Below are positions 38,300 through 51,645 of a stretch of DNA of 64,000 nucleotides, piece by piece. This DNA is from Trichoplax adhaerens. Lineage: Eukaryota; Placozoa; Uniplacotomia; Trichoplacea; Trichoplacidae. The stretch spans positions 631,872-695,871 of the forward strand of contig NW_002060945.1 in NCBI RefSeq assembly GCF_000150275.1. The letters run 5' to 3'. The position numbers and the translations under genes are program-made. Within the stretch, counting starts at the first letter, position 1. Every line of letters starts with the position of its first letter. Below the pieces are notes generated by a model. The model did no database searches and had not been told where the DNA came from. It saw only the letters and a list, made by a program, of their open reading frames with translations.

Positions 38300-40519
38300 T
38301 TACTTGGCACCGACAAGCTTCTTGAGTGCTTCAGTCGTCATACTTTTGGGACGTTCAATAGGCAATCCTAGAGCGCGATCCCATATAAGAGAAGATAAAA
38401 CTCCTAATGCTCGAGATACACCAAAGAGTACAGTATAGTAGCTCATTTCTGTCATTCCGTAATACTGCAAAAATGAATTGAAAAAGTCAATAAATGTAAT
38501 TAAAAAATAATGTCAAGACTATCATGCAGAACTAGTAATATAAAAATGAGGTATTGACAACAGTATTTACCTGCAATAATGCACCACTATGGGCATCAAC
38601 ATTTGGCCATGGATTCTTTGCCTTACCGTGTTCAAGAAGCACATCAGGTACTACCTTGTAGATTTGTCCAACAAGTTTGAATACTGGGTCATTAGGTAAA
38701 TGTTTTAGAGCAAATTCGCGCTGGCACGTATATCTGGGATCAGTTTTACGCAAAACTGCATGTCCATAGCCTGGCACAACCTGTTTAAAATGGCAAGCTA
38801 AAAGTTAGTAATATTCTATCATTTCATGAAACTATATAATTAGCAAAGTATACGGAATTGTAAAAGCGAAAAATAATGAGTTTACTTGGCCGTTTTTCAA
38901 GGTATTCCAGATGAAGTCTCGAAGCTGATCATCGGTAGTATTATCACCCAACGTCTCTCGTAGTTTATTTACCCAAACTAATACTTCTTGGTTTGCAAGA
39001 CCATGAAGAGGTCCAGCTAAGCCGTTCATTCCAGCTGCGAATGACAAATAGGGATCTGATAGGGCACTACCCACTAAGTGAGTGGCATGAGCGCTAACAT
39101 TACCACCTTCATGATCACTGAAATACATGTATGGATAAGCATTAGCTATGAATAAAGAAAAATTCATGTACGAATGGTTACCAATAAGACTATTCTATAA
39201 ATCAGTTTGATTTTAGCAGTAGAAAAACTCACGTATGGATTGTCAAATACAAGCGCATTAACTCTGTAAATTGTGGGTTGTCGTATCCCAGCATGGAGGT
39301 GAAATTACTAGACCAATCTTTATCAGCGTCAATAGCGCCAACTTTACCATCACGATACAAATTTCTATAAATTGTTGCTGCCAAAGACGTTAATTTTGCA
39401 ATGCAATCCATAGAGTCTTCGTAAACGTACTTAAAATATGGAATTAGAAAAAATTGGAAATTATTACTTTGAACTGTAAACCAATCAGTAATATAACAAC
39501 AATTACTAACCTGCCAATATTTCGCTTTATTTACGCCTTCTGCATAAGCGCGAGCAAATTTACTTTCGCTATTCATGGCAGTGATTGCGGCACTAAACTG
39601 CGACATGGGATGTAGCTCTGCAGGAAAGTTATTAACCATTTGGACGACGTGCGAAGGTAGAGCTCCACGATTAGCCCATTCTCTACTAAGTTGCTTGACC
39701 TATAGATACAGTTAAGTAAATTTGTATTTCTTTGCACAAATAAAAAAATAGATAACGCAAAGCCATATACCTGCTCTTTGGTTGGTTTTTCTCCGGTTAC
39801 AAGTAACCAAAACAAGCCCTCAGGTAAAGGTTCAGCACCATCATCAGCAGAAGGTAGAATCTGTAATCATCAGGTATCGTTCAGAAAGTTACAGTATAGC
39901 AGTACGATATTACTTTGGAATTTGTAAATTTTTTTTGTCTTACTTCTTGACATTCCGGGATGCTATAACCTCTGAATCGAATTCCCTGGTAAATGTTTAT
40001 TCGATAGTTGTAACATGTAAATAAGCACGCAAATGTAAAGATATTTCAAAATTATAACTAGGATTAAGGCAGTATTTACCTCATCCGGATCGAGTAGCGA
40101 AGTTTCGGTAACGAGACCTTTAATACCTCGCATTCCACCGTAGGCCTAGGTAATAATAACATTTAATGAGATAGTATATTTGTTAAGCTTTATTGTCAAG
40201 CATAGAATTTAGAATTTAAATGGTTTGAAGAACCCACACAAATATTGAAATAGTATTGCGATTCAGTTAACAGTACCTGGCCAATTGTATATTCTCCGAT
40301 CACTTTGTCTCCATAGCTTTTACGAAATTCAGCAACTTCCTTTTGCTTTTCGGGAACTAGCCTCTCGAGAGCATCACGTAAACTCTGTAATTATATCATG
40401 CCGTAATAATTTAGCAATGCTGTAAACAAAGGGCTTTCCTATCCCTATTTAATTCATGAAATTCAAACCTCATTCGCGACTGTTCTTGCGCCAATGAAGT
40501 TGACAGAAGGAGTCAACTG
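38300..40519 (-). CDS. CS: Mitochondrial citrate synthase (start exon not located)
   Basis: Condenses acetyl-CoA and oxaloacetate to citrate in the mitochondrial TCA cycle. Exons (minus): 40519-40469, 40384-40277, 40145-40080, 39985-39944, 39860-39771, 39699-39511, 39429-39233, 39117-38886, 38780-38571, 38464-38300 encode 449 residues in frame (human precursor about 466). All three catalytic residues are present in their blocks: His in SDHEGGN-like TDHEGGN, His in [13 protein letters not shown], and Asp in [18 protein letters not shown] and ALKHLPNDP are also well conserved. Ten coding exons plus a missing first exon are implied, because the first listed exon begins inside the presequence region. 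A basic candidate presequence starts with the ATG at 40948, but its donor is weak, so I leave it out. Confidence 0.95.
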
Positions 40520-43500
40520 CTGCAAAAAAAAATGGAGAAATTTTAGTTCAAATTTGAATGCAAGTGTAAACTACAGTAGTAAAATGCTCATTCTTCCAAC
40601 TACAGTACCAAGTAGGGCTAAAATACGACGGCGCTATTTATGTTGCATATGCATATACTGTACATGTACAATTGTATATGTCAAAGAAAATAACAATATT
40701 TCACTTTGCGCATATTGCCATCACCAAAAAGGATGATGGTGTTCAATATCAAGATTGAGAAGTTCGATAGAGCGTATACAAGTGCGGCAAATTACGAAAA
40801 TTTATCGTTTTACGGTACGATAAGTGACCGTATTTTGCATTTGAGAGGCTTGCTGCAATATCGATAACGGTAGAACGTTTTCTAATCAGTGGAGTGTTAT
40901 CGATAGGAAAATAGACCCGTCGTCTCGCTATGCATGCAATAAAATTCATTTTTGTGCCTTCATTTCTTAATTCAGCGTGCATCGCGGAGCATGGAGGGCT
41001 TTTGTATTATCATTTTATCAGTAACTTACGATAGTTTATTATGGATATCAACTGATCTACCGTGAATAGGTGACTTATCTGTCTTGCAGAAACTTATCAA
41101 GACGTCCATGTAACTCGCTATAAATTGCAATCCGTCAAACGTTATTGTACAGTACACAGTATTTCTATTCCGTATACAGATAATCACGCCATATCAGTTT
41201 GTTATGTAATCTACAGTATATAGAAGACAGGATTCGATTTTACACATACTACTCGTCAATGGGATGATCTAATTTTGAAAGCTAGGCAATACTATTTTGT
41301 GGATAGAATTTGATACCATTGTGCAGCGTACACTTGCTTCCGAAGTAGCTAACGCATGTATGCAATCGATTAGGTCGGTGCATCACCTATTTACGAAACT
41401 TGTTACGGTAAAAGTTCTCTGACCATCTCTTTACCGGATAGATTGAACTAGAATTTATCCATTTAAATTGTCTGTAAAATACGAAAGCAATGATGGATTT
41501 CTGTTTTACACCCTAGGATTTACTGTACCAAACTACATTGGAATAGAGACTACTAATACCGCTCAACCGTCGCTAAGAATTTCTTTCCCGTACTACAAGC
41601 ACTGTCGATTATAGCCATTATGAATTTTAAATTTGCAAAAAGTTTTAGAAAGGCATCAATGATACCATTGGATGCAACAGGCCTAAGTTATACATATCAT
41701 CATACGTATTATCGATTTGACTAAGTTCAAAAATCCGAGTTGTATCGCATTTAGCCGATGGCTGATAGAATAGCTAGCGGAATCATTGGCTTTTAAGCTA
41801 TTTTTGATTGCGGTGAAAAGGTAGTTCGTACTGAATAGTTTACGTATAAAGTGCAGAATTCTAAATAGTGTACAATACTCAACAAAGTGGAATCGATCCG
41901 ATTGAAAAGACCACGGATCCTTCCAATTTTTACGTTGGGGAGCTATTGTATTGAATTGGGGAGTAAGCATCGTTACGGGTGTTATTGCCTTACCGGATCA
42001 ATGGCTTCAGAAAGGCGTAATGAACGGGGGAAATAGCGCAAAAACAAAGATAAATTAGCAATCAAGGCTATCATGCGTTCAGGTTGTCATTTCAGCTCAT
42101 TGGATCCAACTCCTGATTTAACTATCGGTAGAGTGGATGTTCCATATCAGGGCAATTGTATCAAAAATGAGAGATTAGACTAATAAAGGGTGACAATTGA
42201 CACACAGAATTCACCATATGCATGGCAGTACTGTTGTTTAGTATTATATGAAGAAAAAGAAAAAATTGAAATTTGGAAGCGCCATGACGGCCGGTGTCTG
42301 CTGTACTACAATATGGAAAAATGGAATTCCATTTCATGTCAATTAAATAGAAATGATATCTCAGTACTAGTAGTACAGCCTGTACTGTAGGTTGCTAGTT
42401 TGGTTGATGTGACGACACATTGATGAAGTAAAAATGTCCATTCGATGATGGTCAATTTATGATGTAGCATTGAATGTAAATACGAGTATCCTTCATCAAA
42501 AAAGCAAAGGATCAATCTTCCGATGAAAGGGGATACTTTGATTGGATTATTCCATAGTAATTTTATCGGTTTACCTTGACAGAAGAAACTAATCTCTTGC
42601 TTGCAAGTCTAGACAACATCTGCACATTGAAGGCTGGCAATCAGCTAACCGGTAGGGTGAAGTGAATAGGGCGATCGTTTTTATTCTGCTCGACCCTTAC
42701 TCCAGTACCGTACTGCTGGAAAGCATGGATCAACGACTATTGGCTAGTATGGGGTCAGCGTTAGCGTGCCCGTTTGCCAAGCGGTAGTGTCAAGTTGCTG
42801 CCGGTAAACAAGGTGGTCGTGATATGGTGTCGGCGAGTACAGTGTACAGTACTGGCTCTACAGTAGTACTCAAGACTGTAGTCTACAGTATTGTACTGTA
42901 CAGGGATATCCACTACTGTACTGTACAGTAGTATGCAAAGCATGGTCGTGCCCGAAGCAGTACTTAAACGTCTTGAGGTGACGAAATGACATGCGTACTC
43001 TTCTTTCAATTGCCTTACAGTCACGTAGATCATTTCCTTCAAACCTGATATATATCCCGTAAAATATAGATCTCTACTACACTATGCCTCAATTGGAGAA
43101 AATTTTCATGTTTCCCCTTTTACATTACGTTGCCGTAATGATAGAGTTGAAGAAAGTATTGTTGCTGACAGTGTTTCATTGTAAGGGAGAAGAGTGAGGA
43201 ATGAGTTCACTGTCAATAAAGCTGTTTTGTACATTTTAGTACAGCGTTTGTTTCTACGGGTTATGAGCCTTTTACAAGGGTAGTTCTTAGGCATTCTAGT
43301 GGTAGTACGTAATATTCTTGCTACATCTTGGGACAAATTCGGATAGTAATCTGTAGCAGCTAGTCAGCTACTCAAAGTAAGTGCTTTTACGTTAGCCTAG
43401 TCAACTTTGTCAGTAAGTAGTCCCGTGACATTCCCATACTTTCTTACCTCCGTATACACTATACTGTACAGTATAGTACAAACTAGACCTGAGCAAGGTT

Positions 43501-44274
43501 TTACAACCGGCTACACGCACATCGTACGTCGGATCTCAGAATATTACATCATGGCAGAAGCAGTAGGCCAGTAGCTCGTAGCCATGACGATTGGTGACGA
43601 TCGATTGCTGTGCCAACGAGTATCTACCCTATGCAAGTCCGAGCTATAAAAAAGTGTATCTGCTTTAACATATCCATAATCAATGGATGTCGAGGAAATC
43701 ATTTGGATAGATGGCAGTCACTAAGATCAAATCAATGGCGAGGAGGTAGACTAGCATACACTGTACACTGACTAAACAGAAATATTCAGGATTGAAAATT
43801 GCCATTCAAAACCGGTTATCCAGGCAGTTGAAAACCAGTTGTTCACTTGTGCCCACTGACTTGATTGCCTAGAATGGACGTGACACTCAGCCCGTAGCGT
43901 CATCTTCACGGTACTGTACCGAGCTATGCATAGCGGCTGACTGACATATGGTATACGTACGCTGGGGATACGCTGACCCGATCGTGGCCCACGATCGGAT
44001 ACCGTTTGAGTCTGCGCTCCTTACTGAGCAAGCGTGCAAGTCGTAACGTCACGGTAGATGAAAAAAACAACAACTCTACAGTGTAGACTGCACAATTCAC
44101 TGGTGTATGGGACTGTAGAGTCCGTGATCAGCCAGCTTGCGCCAGCGTAGTGCATTTATTCCAACGTACGCCTGTTGGCCACTGGCACTCCAGAGTCCAA
44201 GGTGGAAGGAGAGTTTGGATTTTTCCGTCTTAATTAACCTAAATCGATCACTTCCACTGACGGAAATCCACTTC
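40520..44274. other. Upstream region between citrate synthase and COQ10
   Basis: This 3.7-kb divergent spacer must hold the citrate synthase first exon and both promoters. I see no certain exon. Small GTAC palindrome clusters lie at 42840-42930 and around 43464. The short open frames in it have no recognisable product. Confidence 0.55.
42838..42932. repeat. GTAC palindrome cluster
   Basis: ACTGTACAG-type palindromes and CTACAGTA variants occur several times in less than 100 bp, including CTACTGTACTGTACAGTAG near 42912. They match the motif in the HSP60/HSP10 upstream region. Confidence 0.75.
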
Positions 44275-46781
44275 ATGGCGACGACAATTGCTGGAAAAAG
44301 AGCTCTATCTACTTTGAATAATAATTTACGACCTAGGACATTGAATTCTCTGCCTTCAAGCCTAAGGTCTGTTGAAAAGATTGAATTTTTGATATTGGTA
44401 GCTGTCATGATCATCATTTTCAACCACGGTAAAAATAGCTTAGACAGTCACTGTGCGCTCTACACCACCCACCCCTAACCCGCCCATAAGTATAATAGCA
44501 CCACTTGACTCGACTCGTACATGTGCTCCAACCCTACAATACGTAAAACTGCTCAAGGAGGCAAATCAATAAATGAGATTGGACAGCCTCGCTGTTTACC
44601 AATGCTCTTTTTCCATTATAATTTCTCCTCTTACTACAAATTGAAAATGTTCAATAATAGTACATTACTTCTACTCTATATCAATGCATACAATGTCATG
44701 CAAATGTTGATCCATCACTGGATTATTTTTCAATAATCATCATGTATCACTGTTGTTGAATCAAGCGTCGCTGATATATCTTGACAGCCATTTTTCACTC
44801 CAACAGTGGGTAGAGTCTTGTAAAAATTGGTATATTCTTTCCCTTATTTCGGCTAGCCATTTTTTTCTGATACAACTATAAGCGCTTTACAATGTAGCTA
44901 TCGTTTACAGCACACGATTCTATACGTTATACCACTGTTTTACATCATCGTAGCAGATAGACCACCAGTTTGCTCCGCCATGTTTGTAAATAACCCAATG
45001 ATGATGCAATCTGACGCTATGGTAACAAAATGAGCGATTTACGGTTAAGTTTAGATAGTATGAAAACAAATACAGATAGTAATAGCCTTAGGTGCGATGC
45101 GGATCGATAGTATGTATCAACAATAATGTCGAAAAATGATCATCATCTACTGTACAAGGTGATAATAATGGAACTTTGCAATATTGTGCTACATGGAGGA
45201 CATGGTTGATTCAATGCCTCCCGGTGTACCACTACTGTAGTTTTCCACAGTGCATTATTTTATGAACGATCGTTGTACTGTAAATTGCAATTTGAAATAA
45301 TTGGATGTTTTTCCCTTCCTTTTCGTCAATAGATTCTTACTTAATGTCACAAAAAGACCTATTCCTAGTTTCAATACTACTGTAACCAAACAACCAAGGC
45401 GTTTTTTCTTCAGCAATCCATTTCGAACACCATCCAAGAAAAATGAATATCGTGATCATCGTTTAGTCGGGTAAGTGTACATGAAGATTCAAGTCGTCGT
45501 AGCGGAGAGTTAAAACTGAAAAGAATTTTTTCCTGATTTTATCAATCTTATATGTGTTTTGATGGTATCTTATCATCGATTTAGCTATAGACGATGACTT
45601 TATATCTTTCATTGGGATATTTCGCATGAATTGCAGTTCAAGTATCAGTTCTTGTAATCTTTGTCAAAACAGTGTTCTACTCGTTGGAAAACTTTACTAC
45701 TAGCATAATAGATACAAAATGATACTGTACTGTACAGTGTACACTACATACAGACACTGGTGTTATGGTTATGGTTACTTCTAATGGAACGACTTCAATT
45801 TGCTTGAAATACTCATAAAACTGTTCGATTCTATACTGTTATTGCTGTTTTTTTTGTTTTTTATATCTACCCACGTCTGGTTATAATAGCGTCTTGTATT
45901 CTAAATATTATTATTTTAATCGAGTCACAGATTAATTGTCAGTTAAAATAATCATCAACAAAATCCCTATAGTGATTAGCTGTCAAGTATCATTATCTCA
46001 TCTATTTCTTATCCTCGTGTAGATATTCAGCTGACGAAGTCTTTCAAGTTGTCGCCGATGTGACTGACTACGCTGAATTTATTCCTTGGTGTCGCTCCTC
46101 TAAAGTGGTCCGCCCAATTCCTAACGGTTTTTTAGCAACATTAGAAGTTGGTTTTCCTCCTATCTCAGAGACATATACTTCTGTAGTCACCTTAATTCGT
46201 CCAACTTTAGCCAGAGTAAGTAATTGGAGAAGTAGACAATTTCTTCTATATAATACTCTATGACATCCTAAACTCTCTATACGCGCACTTTTTTTGCAAT
46301 AGTATTACCGTTGTAGTATACGCCGCGTAATTGCTACTAAAAAATAAATGTTTTGCTGTTGGTAACGAAAGCGTTGATTAGGATATCGTTTTTGTCACCT
46401 TTAGGCCGTCTGCAAAGATGGAAGGTTATTTAAGCATTTAGAAACTACGTGGAGATTTAGCCCTGGATTAGCAAATAATCCCAATACCTGTTTTTTAGAA
46501 TTTGAGGTGGATATCTATGTATTCATAGTTGCAAATGCCTATGGTCTCTTGTTAAATTACTTATCTGCATTCGAAAGAACTAATTGCCTTTCTTTAACCA
46601 ACTCCTATTCTAGATTATCTTTGAATTTAATTCATCTATCCATAATCAGTTATCTGGCCTTTTCTTCGAAGACATCGTTAAGAAGATGATTAGCGCATTT
46701 GATAAACGTTGTCATGAGATTCATGGACCAGATCGACATATTCCTCTGGCAGATCCCATATACAGAATTACAAATATATAA
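44275..46781 (+). CDS. COQ10: Coenzyme Q-binding protein COQ10, START domain
   Basis: Mitochondrial inner-membrane-associated lipid-binding protein needed for coenzyme Q function in respiration. Exons (plus): 44275-44366, 45414-45470, 46023-46215, 46405-46506, 46614-46781, giving 203 aa. The last four exons are secure: they contain RLVGYSADEVFQVVADV, FIPWCRSSKVV, EVGFPPISETYTSVVTL, TTWRFSPGL and the closing LFFEDIVKKMISAF helix, all matching the START-like (polyketide cyclase) fold of COQ10. Exon 1 is inferred: it starts at the first ATG of its frame, encodes a Ser/Arg/Leu-rich, acid-free presequence, and its phase-2 donor joins exon 2 to give a Ser codon. The donor (gtctgt) is weak. Human COQ10A and B are somewhat longer. 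Confidence 0.88.
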
Positions 46782-47668
46782 AGATTCTATTATTTATATT
46801 TAAATTTTTATATCATGTTCTACTTACATAGCTATAATTCACCTATATTGTTAATGGTGTGATTAGGTATAAGAAAAAGTACTGCAGCCTTAAATACTAC
46901 ACTCATCTAAGATTTAGTTTTTTTACGGCTGTATAAACATTTTAATCTAAAGAAATAGTAAAACATTAATGGGCTTGAAAAGCCGTGCAGTGCAGCTTGT
47001 TGCATGACGATATCGAAACGAATGCTATAGTGTTGCCATAGGTGTATCCGATAACGTCATCAGTGTTAGAGGTTCTTACGTGCTGACGCTTAATATTTGC
47101 TTGCAATTTTAACATTGATTCACTTGAGACGATATATTCAATGACAGGAGTAGTCAGCACCGCATTATTTGGTATTGCGGGTAGCCTAAAATGATATAAA
47201 TATATTAAGTGCTAGAACTACCGGCTCTTTTTTGGATAACAGTTTCTATTTGTAAAAATATTGTATATTCCACTCATTACCCTAGCTTCTTATCAGCTCT
47301 ATTAGATTATGTTTCAAGGTATGATATATGACAAACTTATGTATTATGAGAGATTGAAGCACGATTTAACGGTGTAAGATTTCGGTAGGATTAAGTCAAT
47401 GTCTGTACGTACTATCTAGATCAATTAATTTTCGTTATGTATTAATGAGATTTTTAAATAAACTGATATTGATCTGCTTGTATTCTTTTTCCTTTATCTG
47501 GGTTGCTGACTAAATTATATTCATTGATAAGCTGTAATCAACTACGGTAAATGGTACTGTATACTAAGTGTATAAGAATAATAACCACCTACAAAGCGAT
47601 CTAATTAAAATATAATATAAAATCAAAAAATAATCTTTGTACAGGAATACTTTTTAAGTGAAAATATT
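46782..47668. other. Convergent spacer between COQ10 and the MKKS-like gene
   Basis: Both flanking genes end here. No exon, RNA gene or repeat was recognised in 887 bp of AT-rich sequence. Confidence 0.6.
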
Positions 47669-50600
47669 TTATTTTACATCGGTTATGATCACATAATCGC
47701 TATGAGCCAAAATTTTAACGATGTGAACTGCTTGCTTCCAAGCTGCTGTTTTACCAGTGAAGTCGTCAAGTACTGGCCACGAATAAAGAAAATTCTTAGT
47801 TTTACTGATATCGATACATTGCTTTTTGAATTGATGAACTAAATTGAGTGTTTCAAATTTATTACCACACTCGTCGTTCAGTAATATAGTAGCAACATAA
47901 TCATCTAAAACGTTGATAAACGCAGTCCATACAATCGAACGATATAAGCTTAGTTCGTAAGACCAAATATTATTTACAGATTTGTTGTCATCATCCATTC
48001 CGTTGGCAATCACTTTATGATCTATAAAGTCATTAATTGATATCATGAAATATAGAAATTGTAATAGATTTACCTATTATCATTGTTTTAGAAGGCGGTA
48101 TAAACTTTTTCTGAACTATTGACATTATATAATATATTCATGAGTTATAATAAAGCCCTAGCTAGTCCTTAAAAGAACAGTACTGATATACTACGTGTAA
48201 ATTTATTGTTATAACCACCTCAGTTAACTAGCGAATTAGCTACTACTTGTGTAAATTTTATCGCAGCTAAGTACTTTCACCTACTATTTTATAGGAGTAT
48301 AACTTACTTTTAAGATATTCAGAACAAAGCAATTCTGTGTATCCACCTCCTGGTAAACATCTGCCAAAGTGTAAAACATTGTAAATCCGGTTTAAACAAG
48401 ATTTGAAGCGCTGCGTTGCACTCTTGAGAGATGCTCTACTACTACCATGTATGACCGCCATCTGCAAAGTAGTTTTCGGAGCCTAATTTGTCCATTTTAA
48501 TATCCAAATTACGGAGAATGAAATAGCGTGTATATATTTCCCTTTGCAATATACTGTACAATATCATGGCCTACCTCACATTGGATTAAGACATGGTATG
48601 ATACAACAGCTTTATTGGTCCTTTTATTTATAGTTTTCTTAGAGTTCCAGCCACATACCCATTGTTGTACTGTGACTGTAAGTCCAATTTGTACCTAGAA
48701 ATGAAATCATCGTAAGCATCGATGAATAAATATATAAAAGGCAGAATTTTATTTACAAGTAATAGTATGCTACTACTAGCAAACTATTCATAAATGATTG
48801 AGTATTTCCAGATGTTTATTTCTGTGTCGAACGATATACCTCATTAAAGTCGGGAATGTACGTCAAGATAACATTTCCGGTAGCTAACGACAAAGCTTTA
48901 AGTTGATTGTAACTTAACGCAGACAATAATACTATATCATTGCTATGACAAAGATCCACAATGCGCTGATCAACGTATCCTTTCACAGCAAGTAAACCAA
49001 TGTCATTCTGAATAATTTTTCAATAAGATGAAATTATGGCTACAAATTAACTATCTATAAAAGAGTTAAACATAAACATCTTTAACCTTGTGTAGGATAT
49101 CAGCGATATTCTTCAGCCATCTATCCTGTTCTGTTCTTCTTTCCATACTTAATTGATCAGCTGTTATATAAGTTACTTCTTTATATTTATCTTCATATCC
49201 AATATGTCGAAATTGAAAAGTGATATCGCCATTTAGTAACTATAGTTAAAACAAGCAATAGGCGTAACCCACAGTTTTAGTACGAAAGGTAATAACCAGT
49301 AGGATTTATTAAGTGACCTTCTGTATCAGCATAAATAAAATAAAATAGTTAAATATATTTTAATCACTTACGATTATATTTAATTTCTTCTTGTTAAGTT
49401 TTCCACATAACGAGTATGCTTCACTAGTACAATTAATGACAATGCCTGAAATCAATGTCGACTCTGCTACTGGAGGACCAAGTATCTCGATTGTATCAAT
49501 TGTGGCGAGATAAAATCTGTTCATTAAGTTTTATTGTTCCCATTAGAATTTCTCTGACGATATCATAGATAAATGTAACTTTAAAGTACCTGCATGTACT
49601 TAAATCGTTAGTACTTGAATTTTGGTATTGCTTCCATAAAGCATCTATTGCAAGTCTGGTTAATGAGTAATCGCCACGGCTTAACTTTTGACTACAACAT
49701 AGGTGGAGAAATTAACATTAAATCTATTTCTAATCAGCAGCAAGTAAATGCCAAAAAATTCTACGACACTGACATAAGGCTTACTACATCCATTACAGTC
49801 ACGAACAACGTCAAAGTATTAATAAAAGATATTTAATATCTAATGTCGTCTTATTTATGAACTTTTGTTAATTTTAATTGCGCAAAATAATGCATTAACA
49901 GTTTGGATAGCCGTGTCACTAAACAGTAGTAAAGATATATAATTATAGCTTACCCTAGATAAGATAGTATTGTGTAAATTTTAGAATCTGTTTCTGACAT
50001 TGTGGCGATTTTATCATATGTTCCCTTCAGAAAGATACTAAAGTCGTTTTTATCTTGCATATTAATAATTCTAGTTACGTATAAGTTATTTTCATCGCTT
50101 TCTTCTGGTGAAAGATTAGATTCGTTTTCATGACTTTCAGCTAAGATAGACCATGAGCTCATGCTCGACAAATTTATCGCCACCTGCTCACATTTCTTGA
50201 TACAAATTGCTAATGCTTCATCGAATAATTTTGTAATGACATGTATTGGAATTCCCTAAATTAATACTTTAATTATTAGATCATCAATTTTACTCATGAA
50301 TTTCTTCAAAAGATTTTATACATTAAGCACAAAGAACTAATTTTACTTGTTTATTGAGGCATTCCGTTTCTTTAGCTAGTAATCCAGCTATAACTAATAA
50401 TGTTGTACTACATGTACCGTATTCTTTGCAGTGTTTATTGCAGGACTCCGCAATGACATGAATTGCCGGATGCTATCATATGAAACAATATTTGCATTAG
50501 TAGTCCACAGTTAATAATTTATAGATATAACTATATAGATTAGCGTCTAAATTGTAGACTGAATGACTTACAAGGATGTTTACATTTTGTAAGAAATCTA

Positions 50601-51023
50601 GCGGTGTGAGCAAGAATTTGACAGCGGTTTCGTCATTCTCATCGATGAAGCATTTGATACTTATAAAACATATAATTTATAGTATGTTGGCATACTCATA
50701 TATATCTAGCCATTCTAATAGCAGCTTATCATCTAGATTCAATTGATTTACAGCTGAGTAGTAAAAATTCCTTCCTACCACGATTACTGTTGAGGCATTT
50801 GTTCTTACCTTTTATTGCAACCAAGGAGAGTTTTTATGGATTGAGCTGAACAAAAAGACATTAACGAGATATAGCATCAAATAAAGATATCCCAATAATG
50901 ATTCCTTTACTTATTCTACCGGTTCTAATTAACTCTATCTTAATCACAACATAATCTTGTAATATACTCACCTATGGTCTGCAAAACCATCAAGCTATTG
51001 GTGTTTTCCTTGACTTTATACAT
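47669..51023 (-). CDS. MKKS: BBS-type chaperonin-like protein, MKKS/BBS6-like
   Basis: In animals MKKS works with BBS10, BBS12 and CCT subunits to assemble the BBSome, a ciliary cargo adaptor. Exons (minus): 51023-50972, 50845-50809, 50659-50572, 50472-50347, 50255-49954, 49691-49590, 49516-49372, 49239-49087, 49007-48840, 48694-48575, 48461-48308, 48021-47669, giving 599 aa (human MKKS 570). Group II chaperonin landmarks follow in order: the HPAIHVIAE helix, a degenerate nucleotide loop (YGTCSTT where true chaperonins have GDGTT), LTRLAIDAL, the apical GPPVAESTLISG stretch, and the LPGGGYTEL block near the C-terminus. Loss of GDGTT fits BBS chaperonins, which are poor or non-ATPases. The GGGxTE block and the C-terminal helix favour MKKS over BBS10 or BBS12, but this subfamily choice is from memory only. 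Confidence 0.82.
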
Positions 51024-51645
51024 TAGGTTATGAAATTGTAGCCACTCAATAATAATAATTAGAATACAGATCAAGCGTGCAATAAATCATCTTAGAGTAC
51101 ATCTAATCTCAAATATTGATCTAAATTCTGTCATGGTGATAGAATCCCTAAGGTCTAGTAACCTTTAATAGCTTGATCGAAGCCTCTTCAAAGTAGCTCT
51201 CGGTGTTCGTCTTCTAGGAAGAAAGAAGGAAATGGTTGCTAGCCAACCATTGCCTGGATTGATTCTGTATAGAGTTTCTACGATGAGCTTTGCATGCTGG
51301 TCTATCGTATAGTTGTCCAGGCTAATGTCTGCGTTATACTATCGATGAATGAAGCGCATTTGCCTGCAGTCGCTTACGGAAGGTAGTCTACTGTATAAAA
51401 TAGGACTTGGCAGCCTATACAATACACTATATAACCTACAGCGGATTGAAAGCTTATACTGTACAGTATAGTACTGCACATCTAGTAAGTCGATGCTTTC
51501 CCAACAGCTGCGGCAAAATTTTGCCTAGATACTGATGAGCTTGATAGAAAAATTGGCTGGATTGTGCCTATAAGATCTTTCATTTCATTTATTGATCATT
51601 ATAAACGCTTAAATATATGCTACATTATATGCATATGGTAAGATA
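51024..51645. promoter_or_regulatory. Divergent promoter between MKKS-like and RAP-domain genes
   Basis: The two start codons are 622 bp apart and face away from each other, so this segment probably serves both genes. It contains ATACTGTACAGTAT near 51459 and no clear TATA box at a usual distance. No coding exon is seen. Confidence 0.5.

Noticed and set aside
44097-44478. A longer COQ10 N-terminus from the start of the open frame
   Set aside because: The upstream part has no ATG; 44275 is the first ATG and gives a proper presequence.
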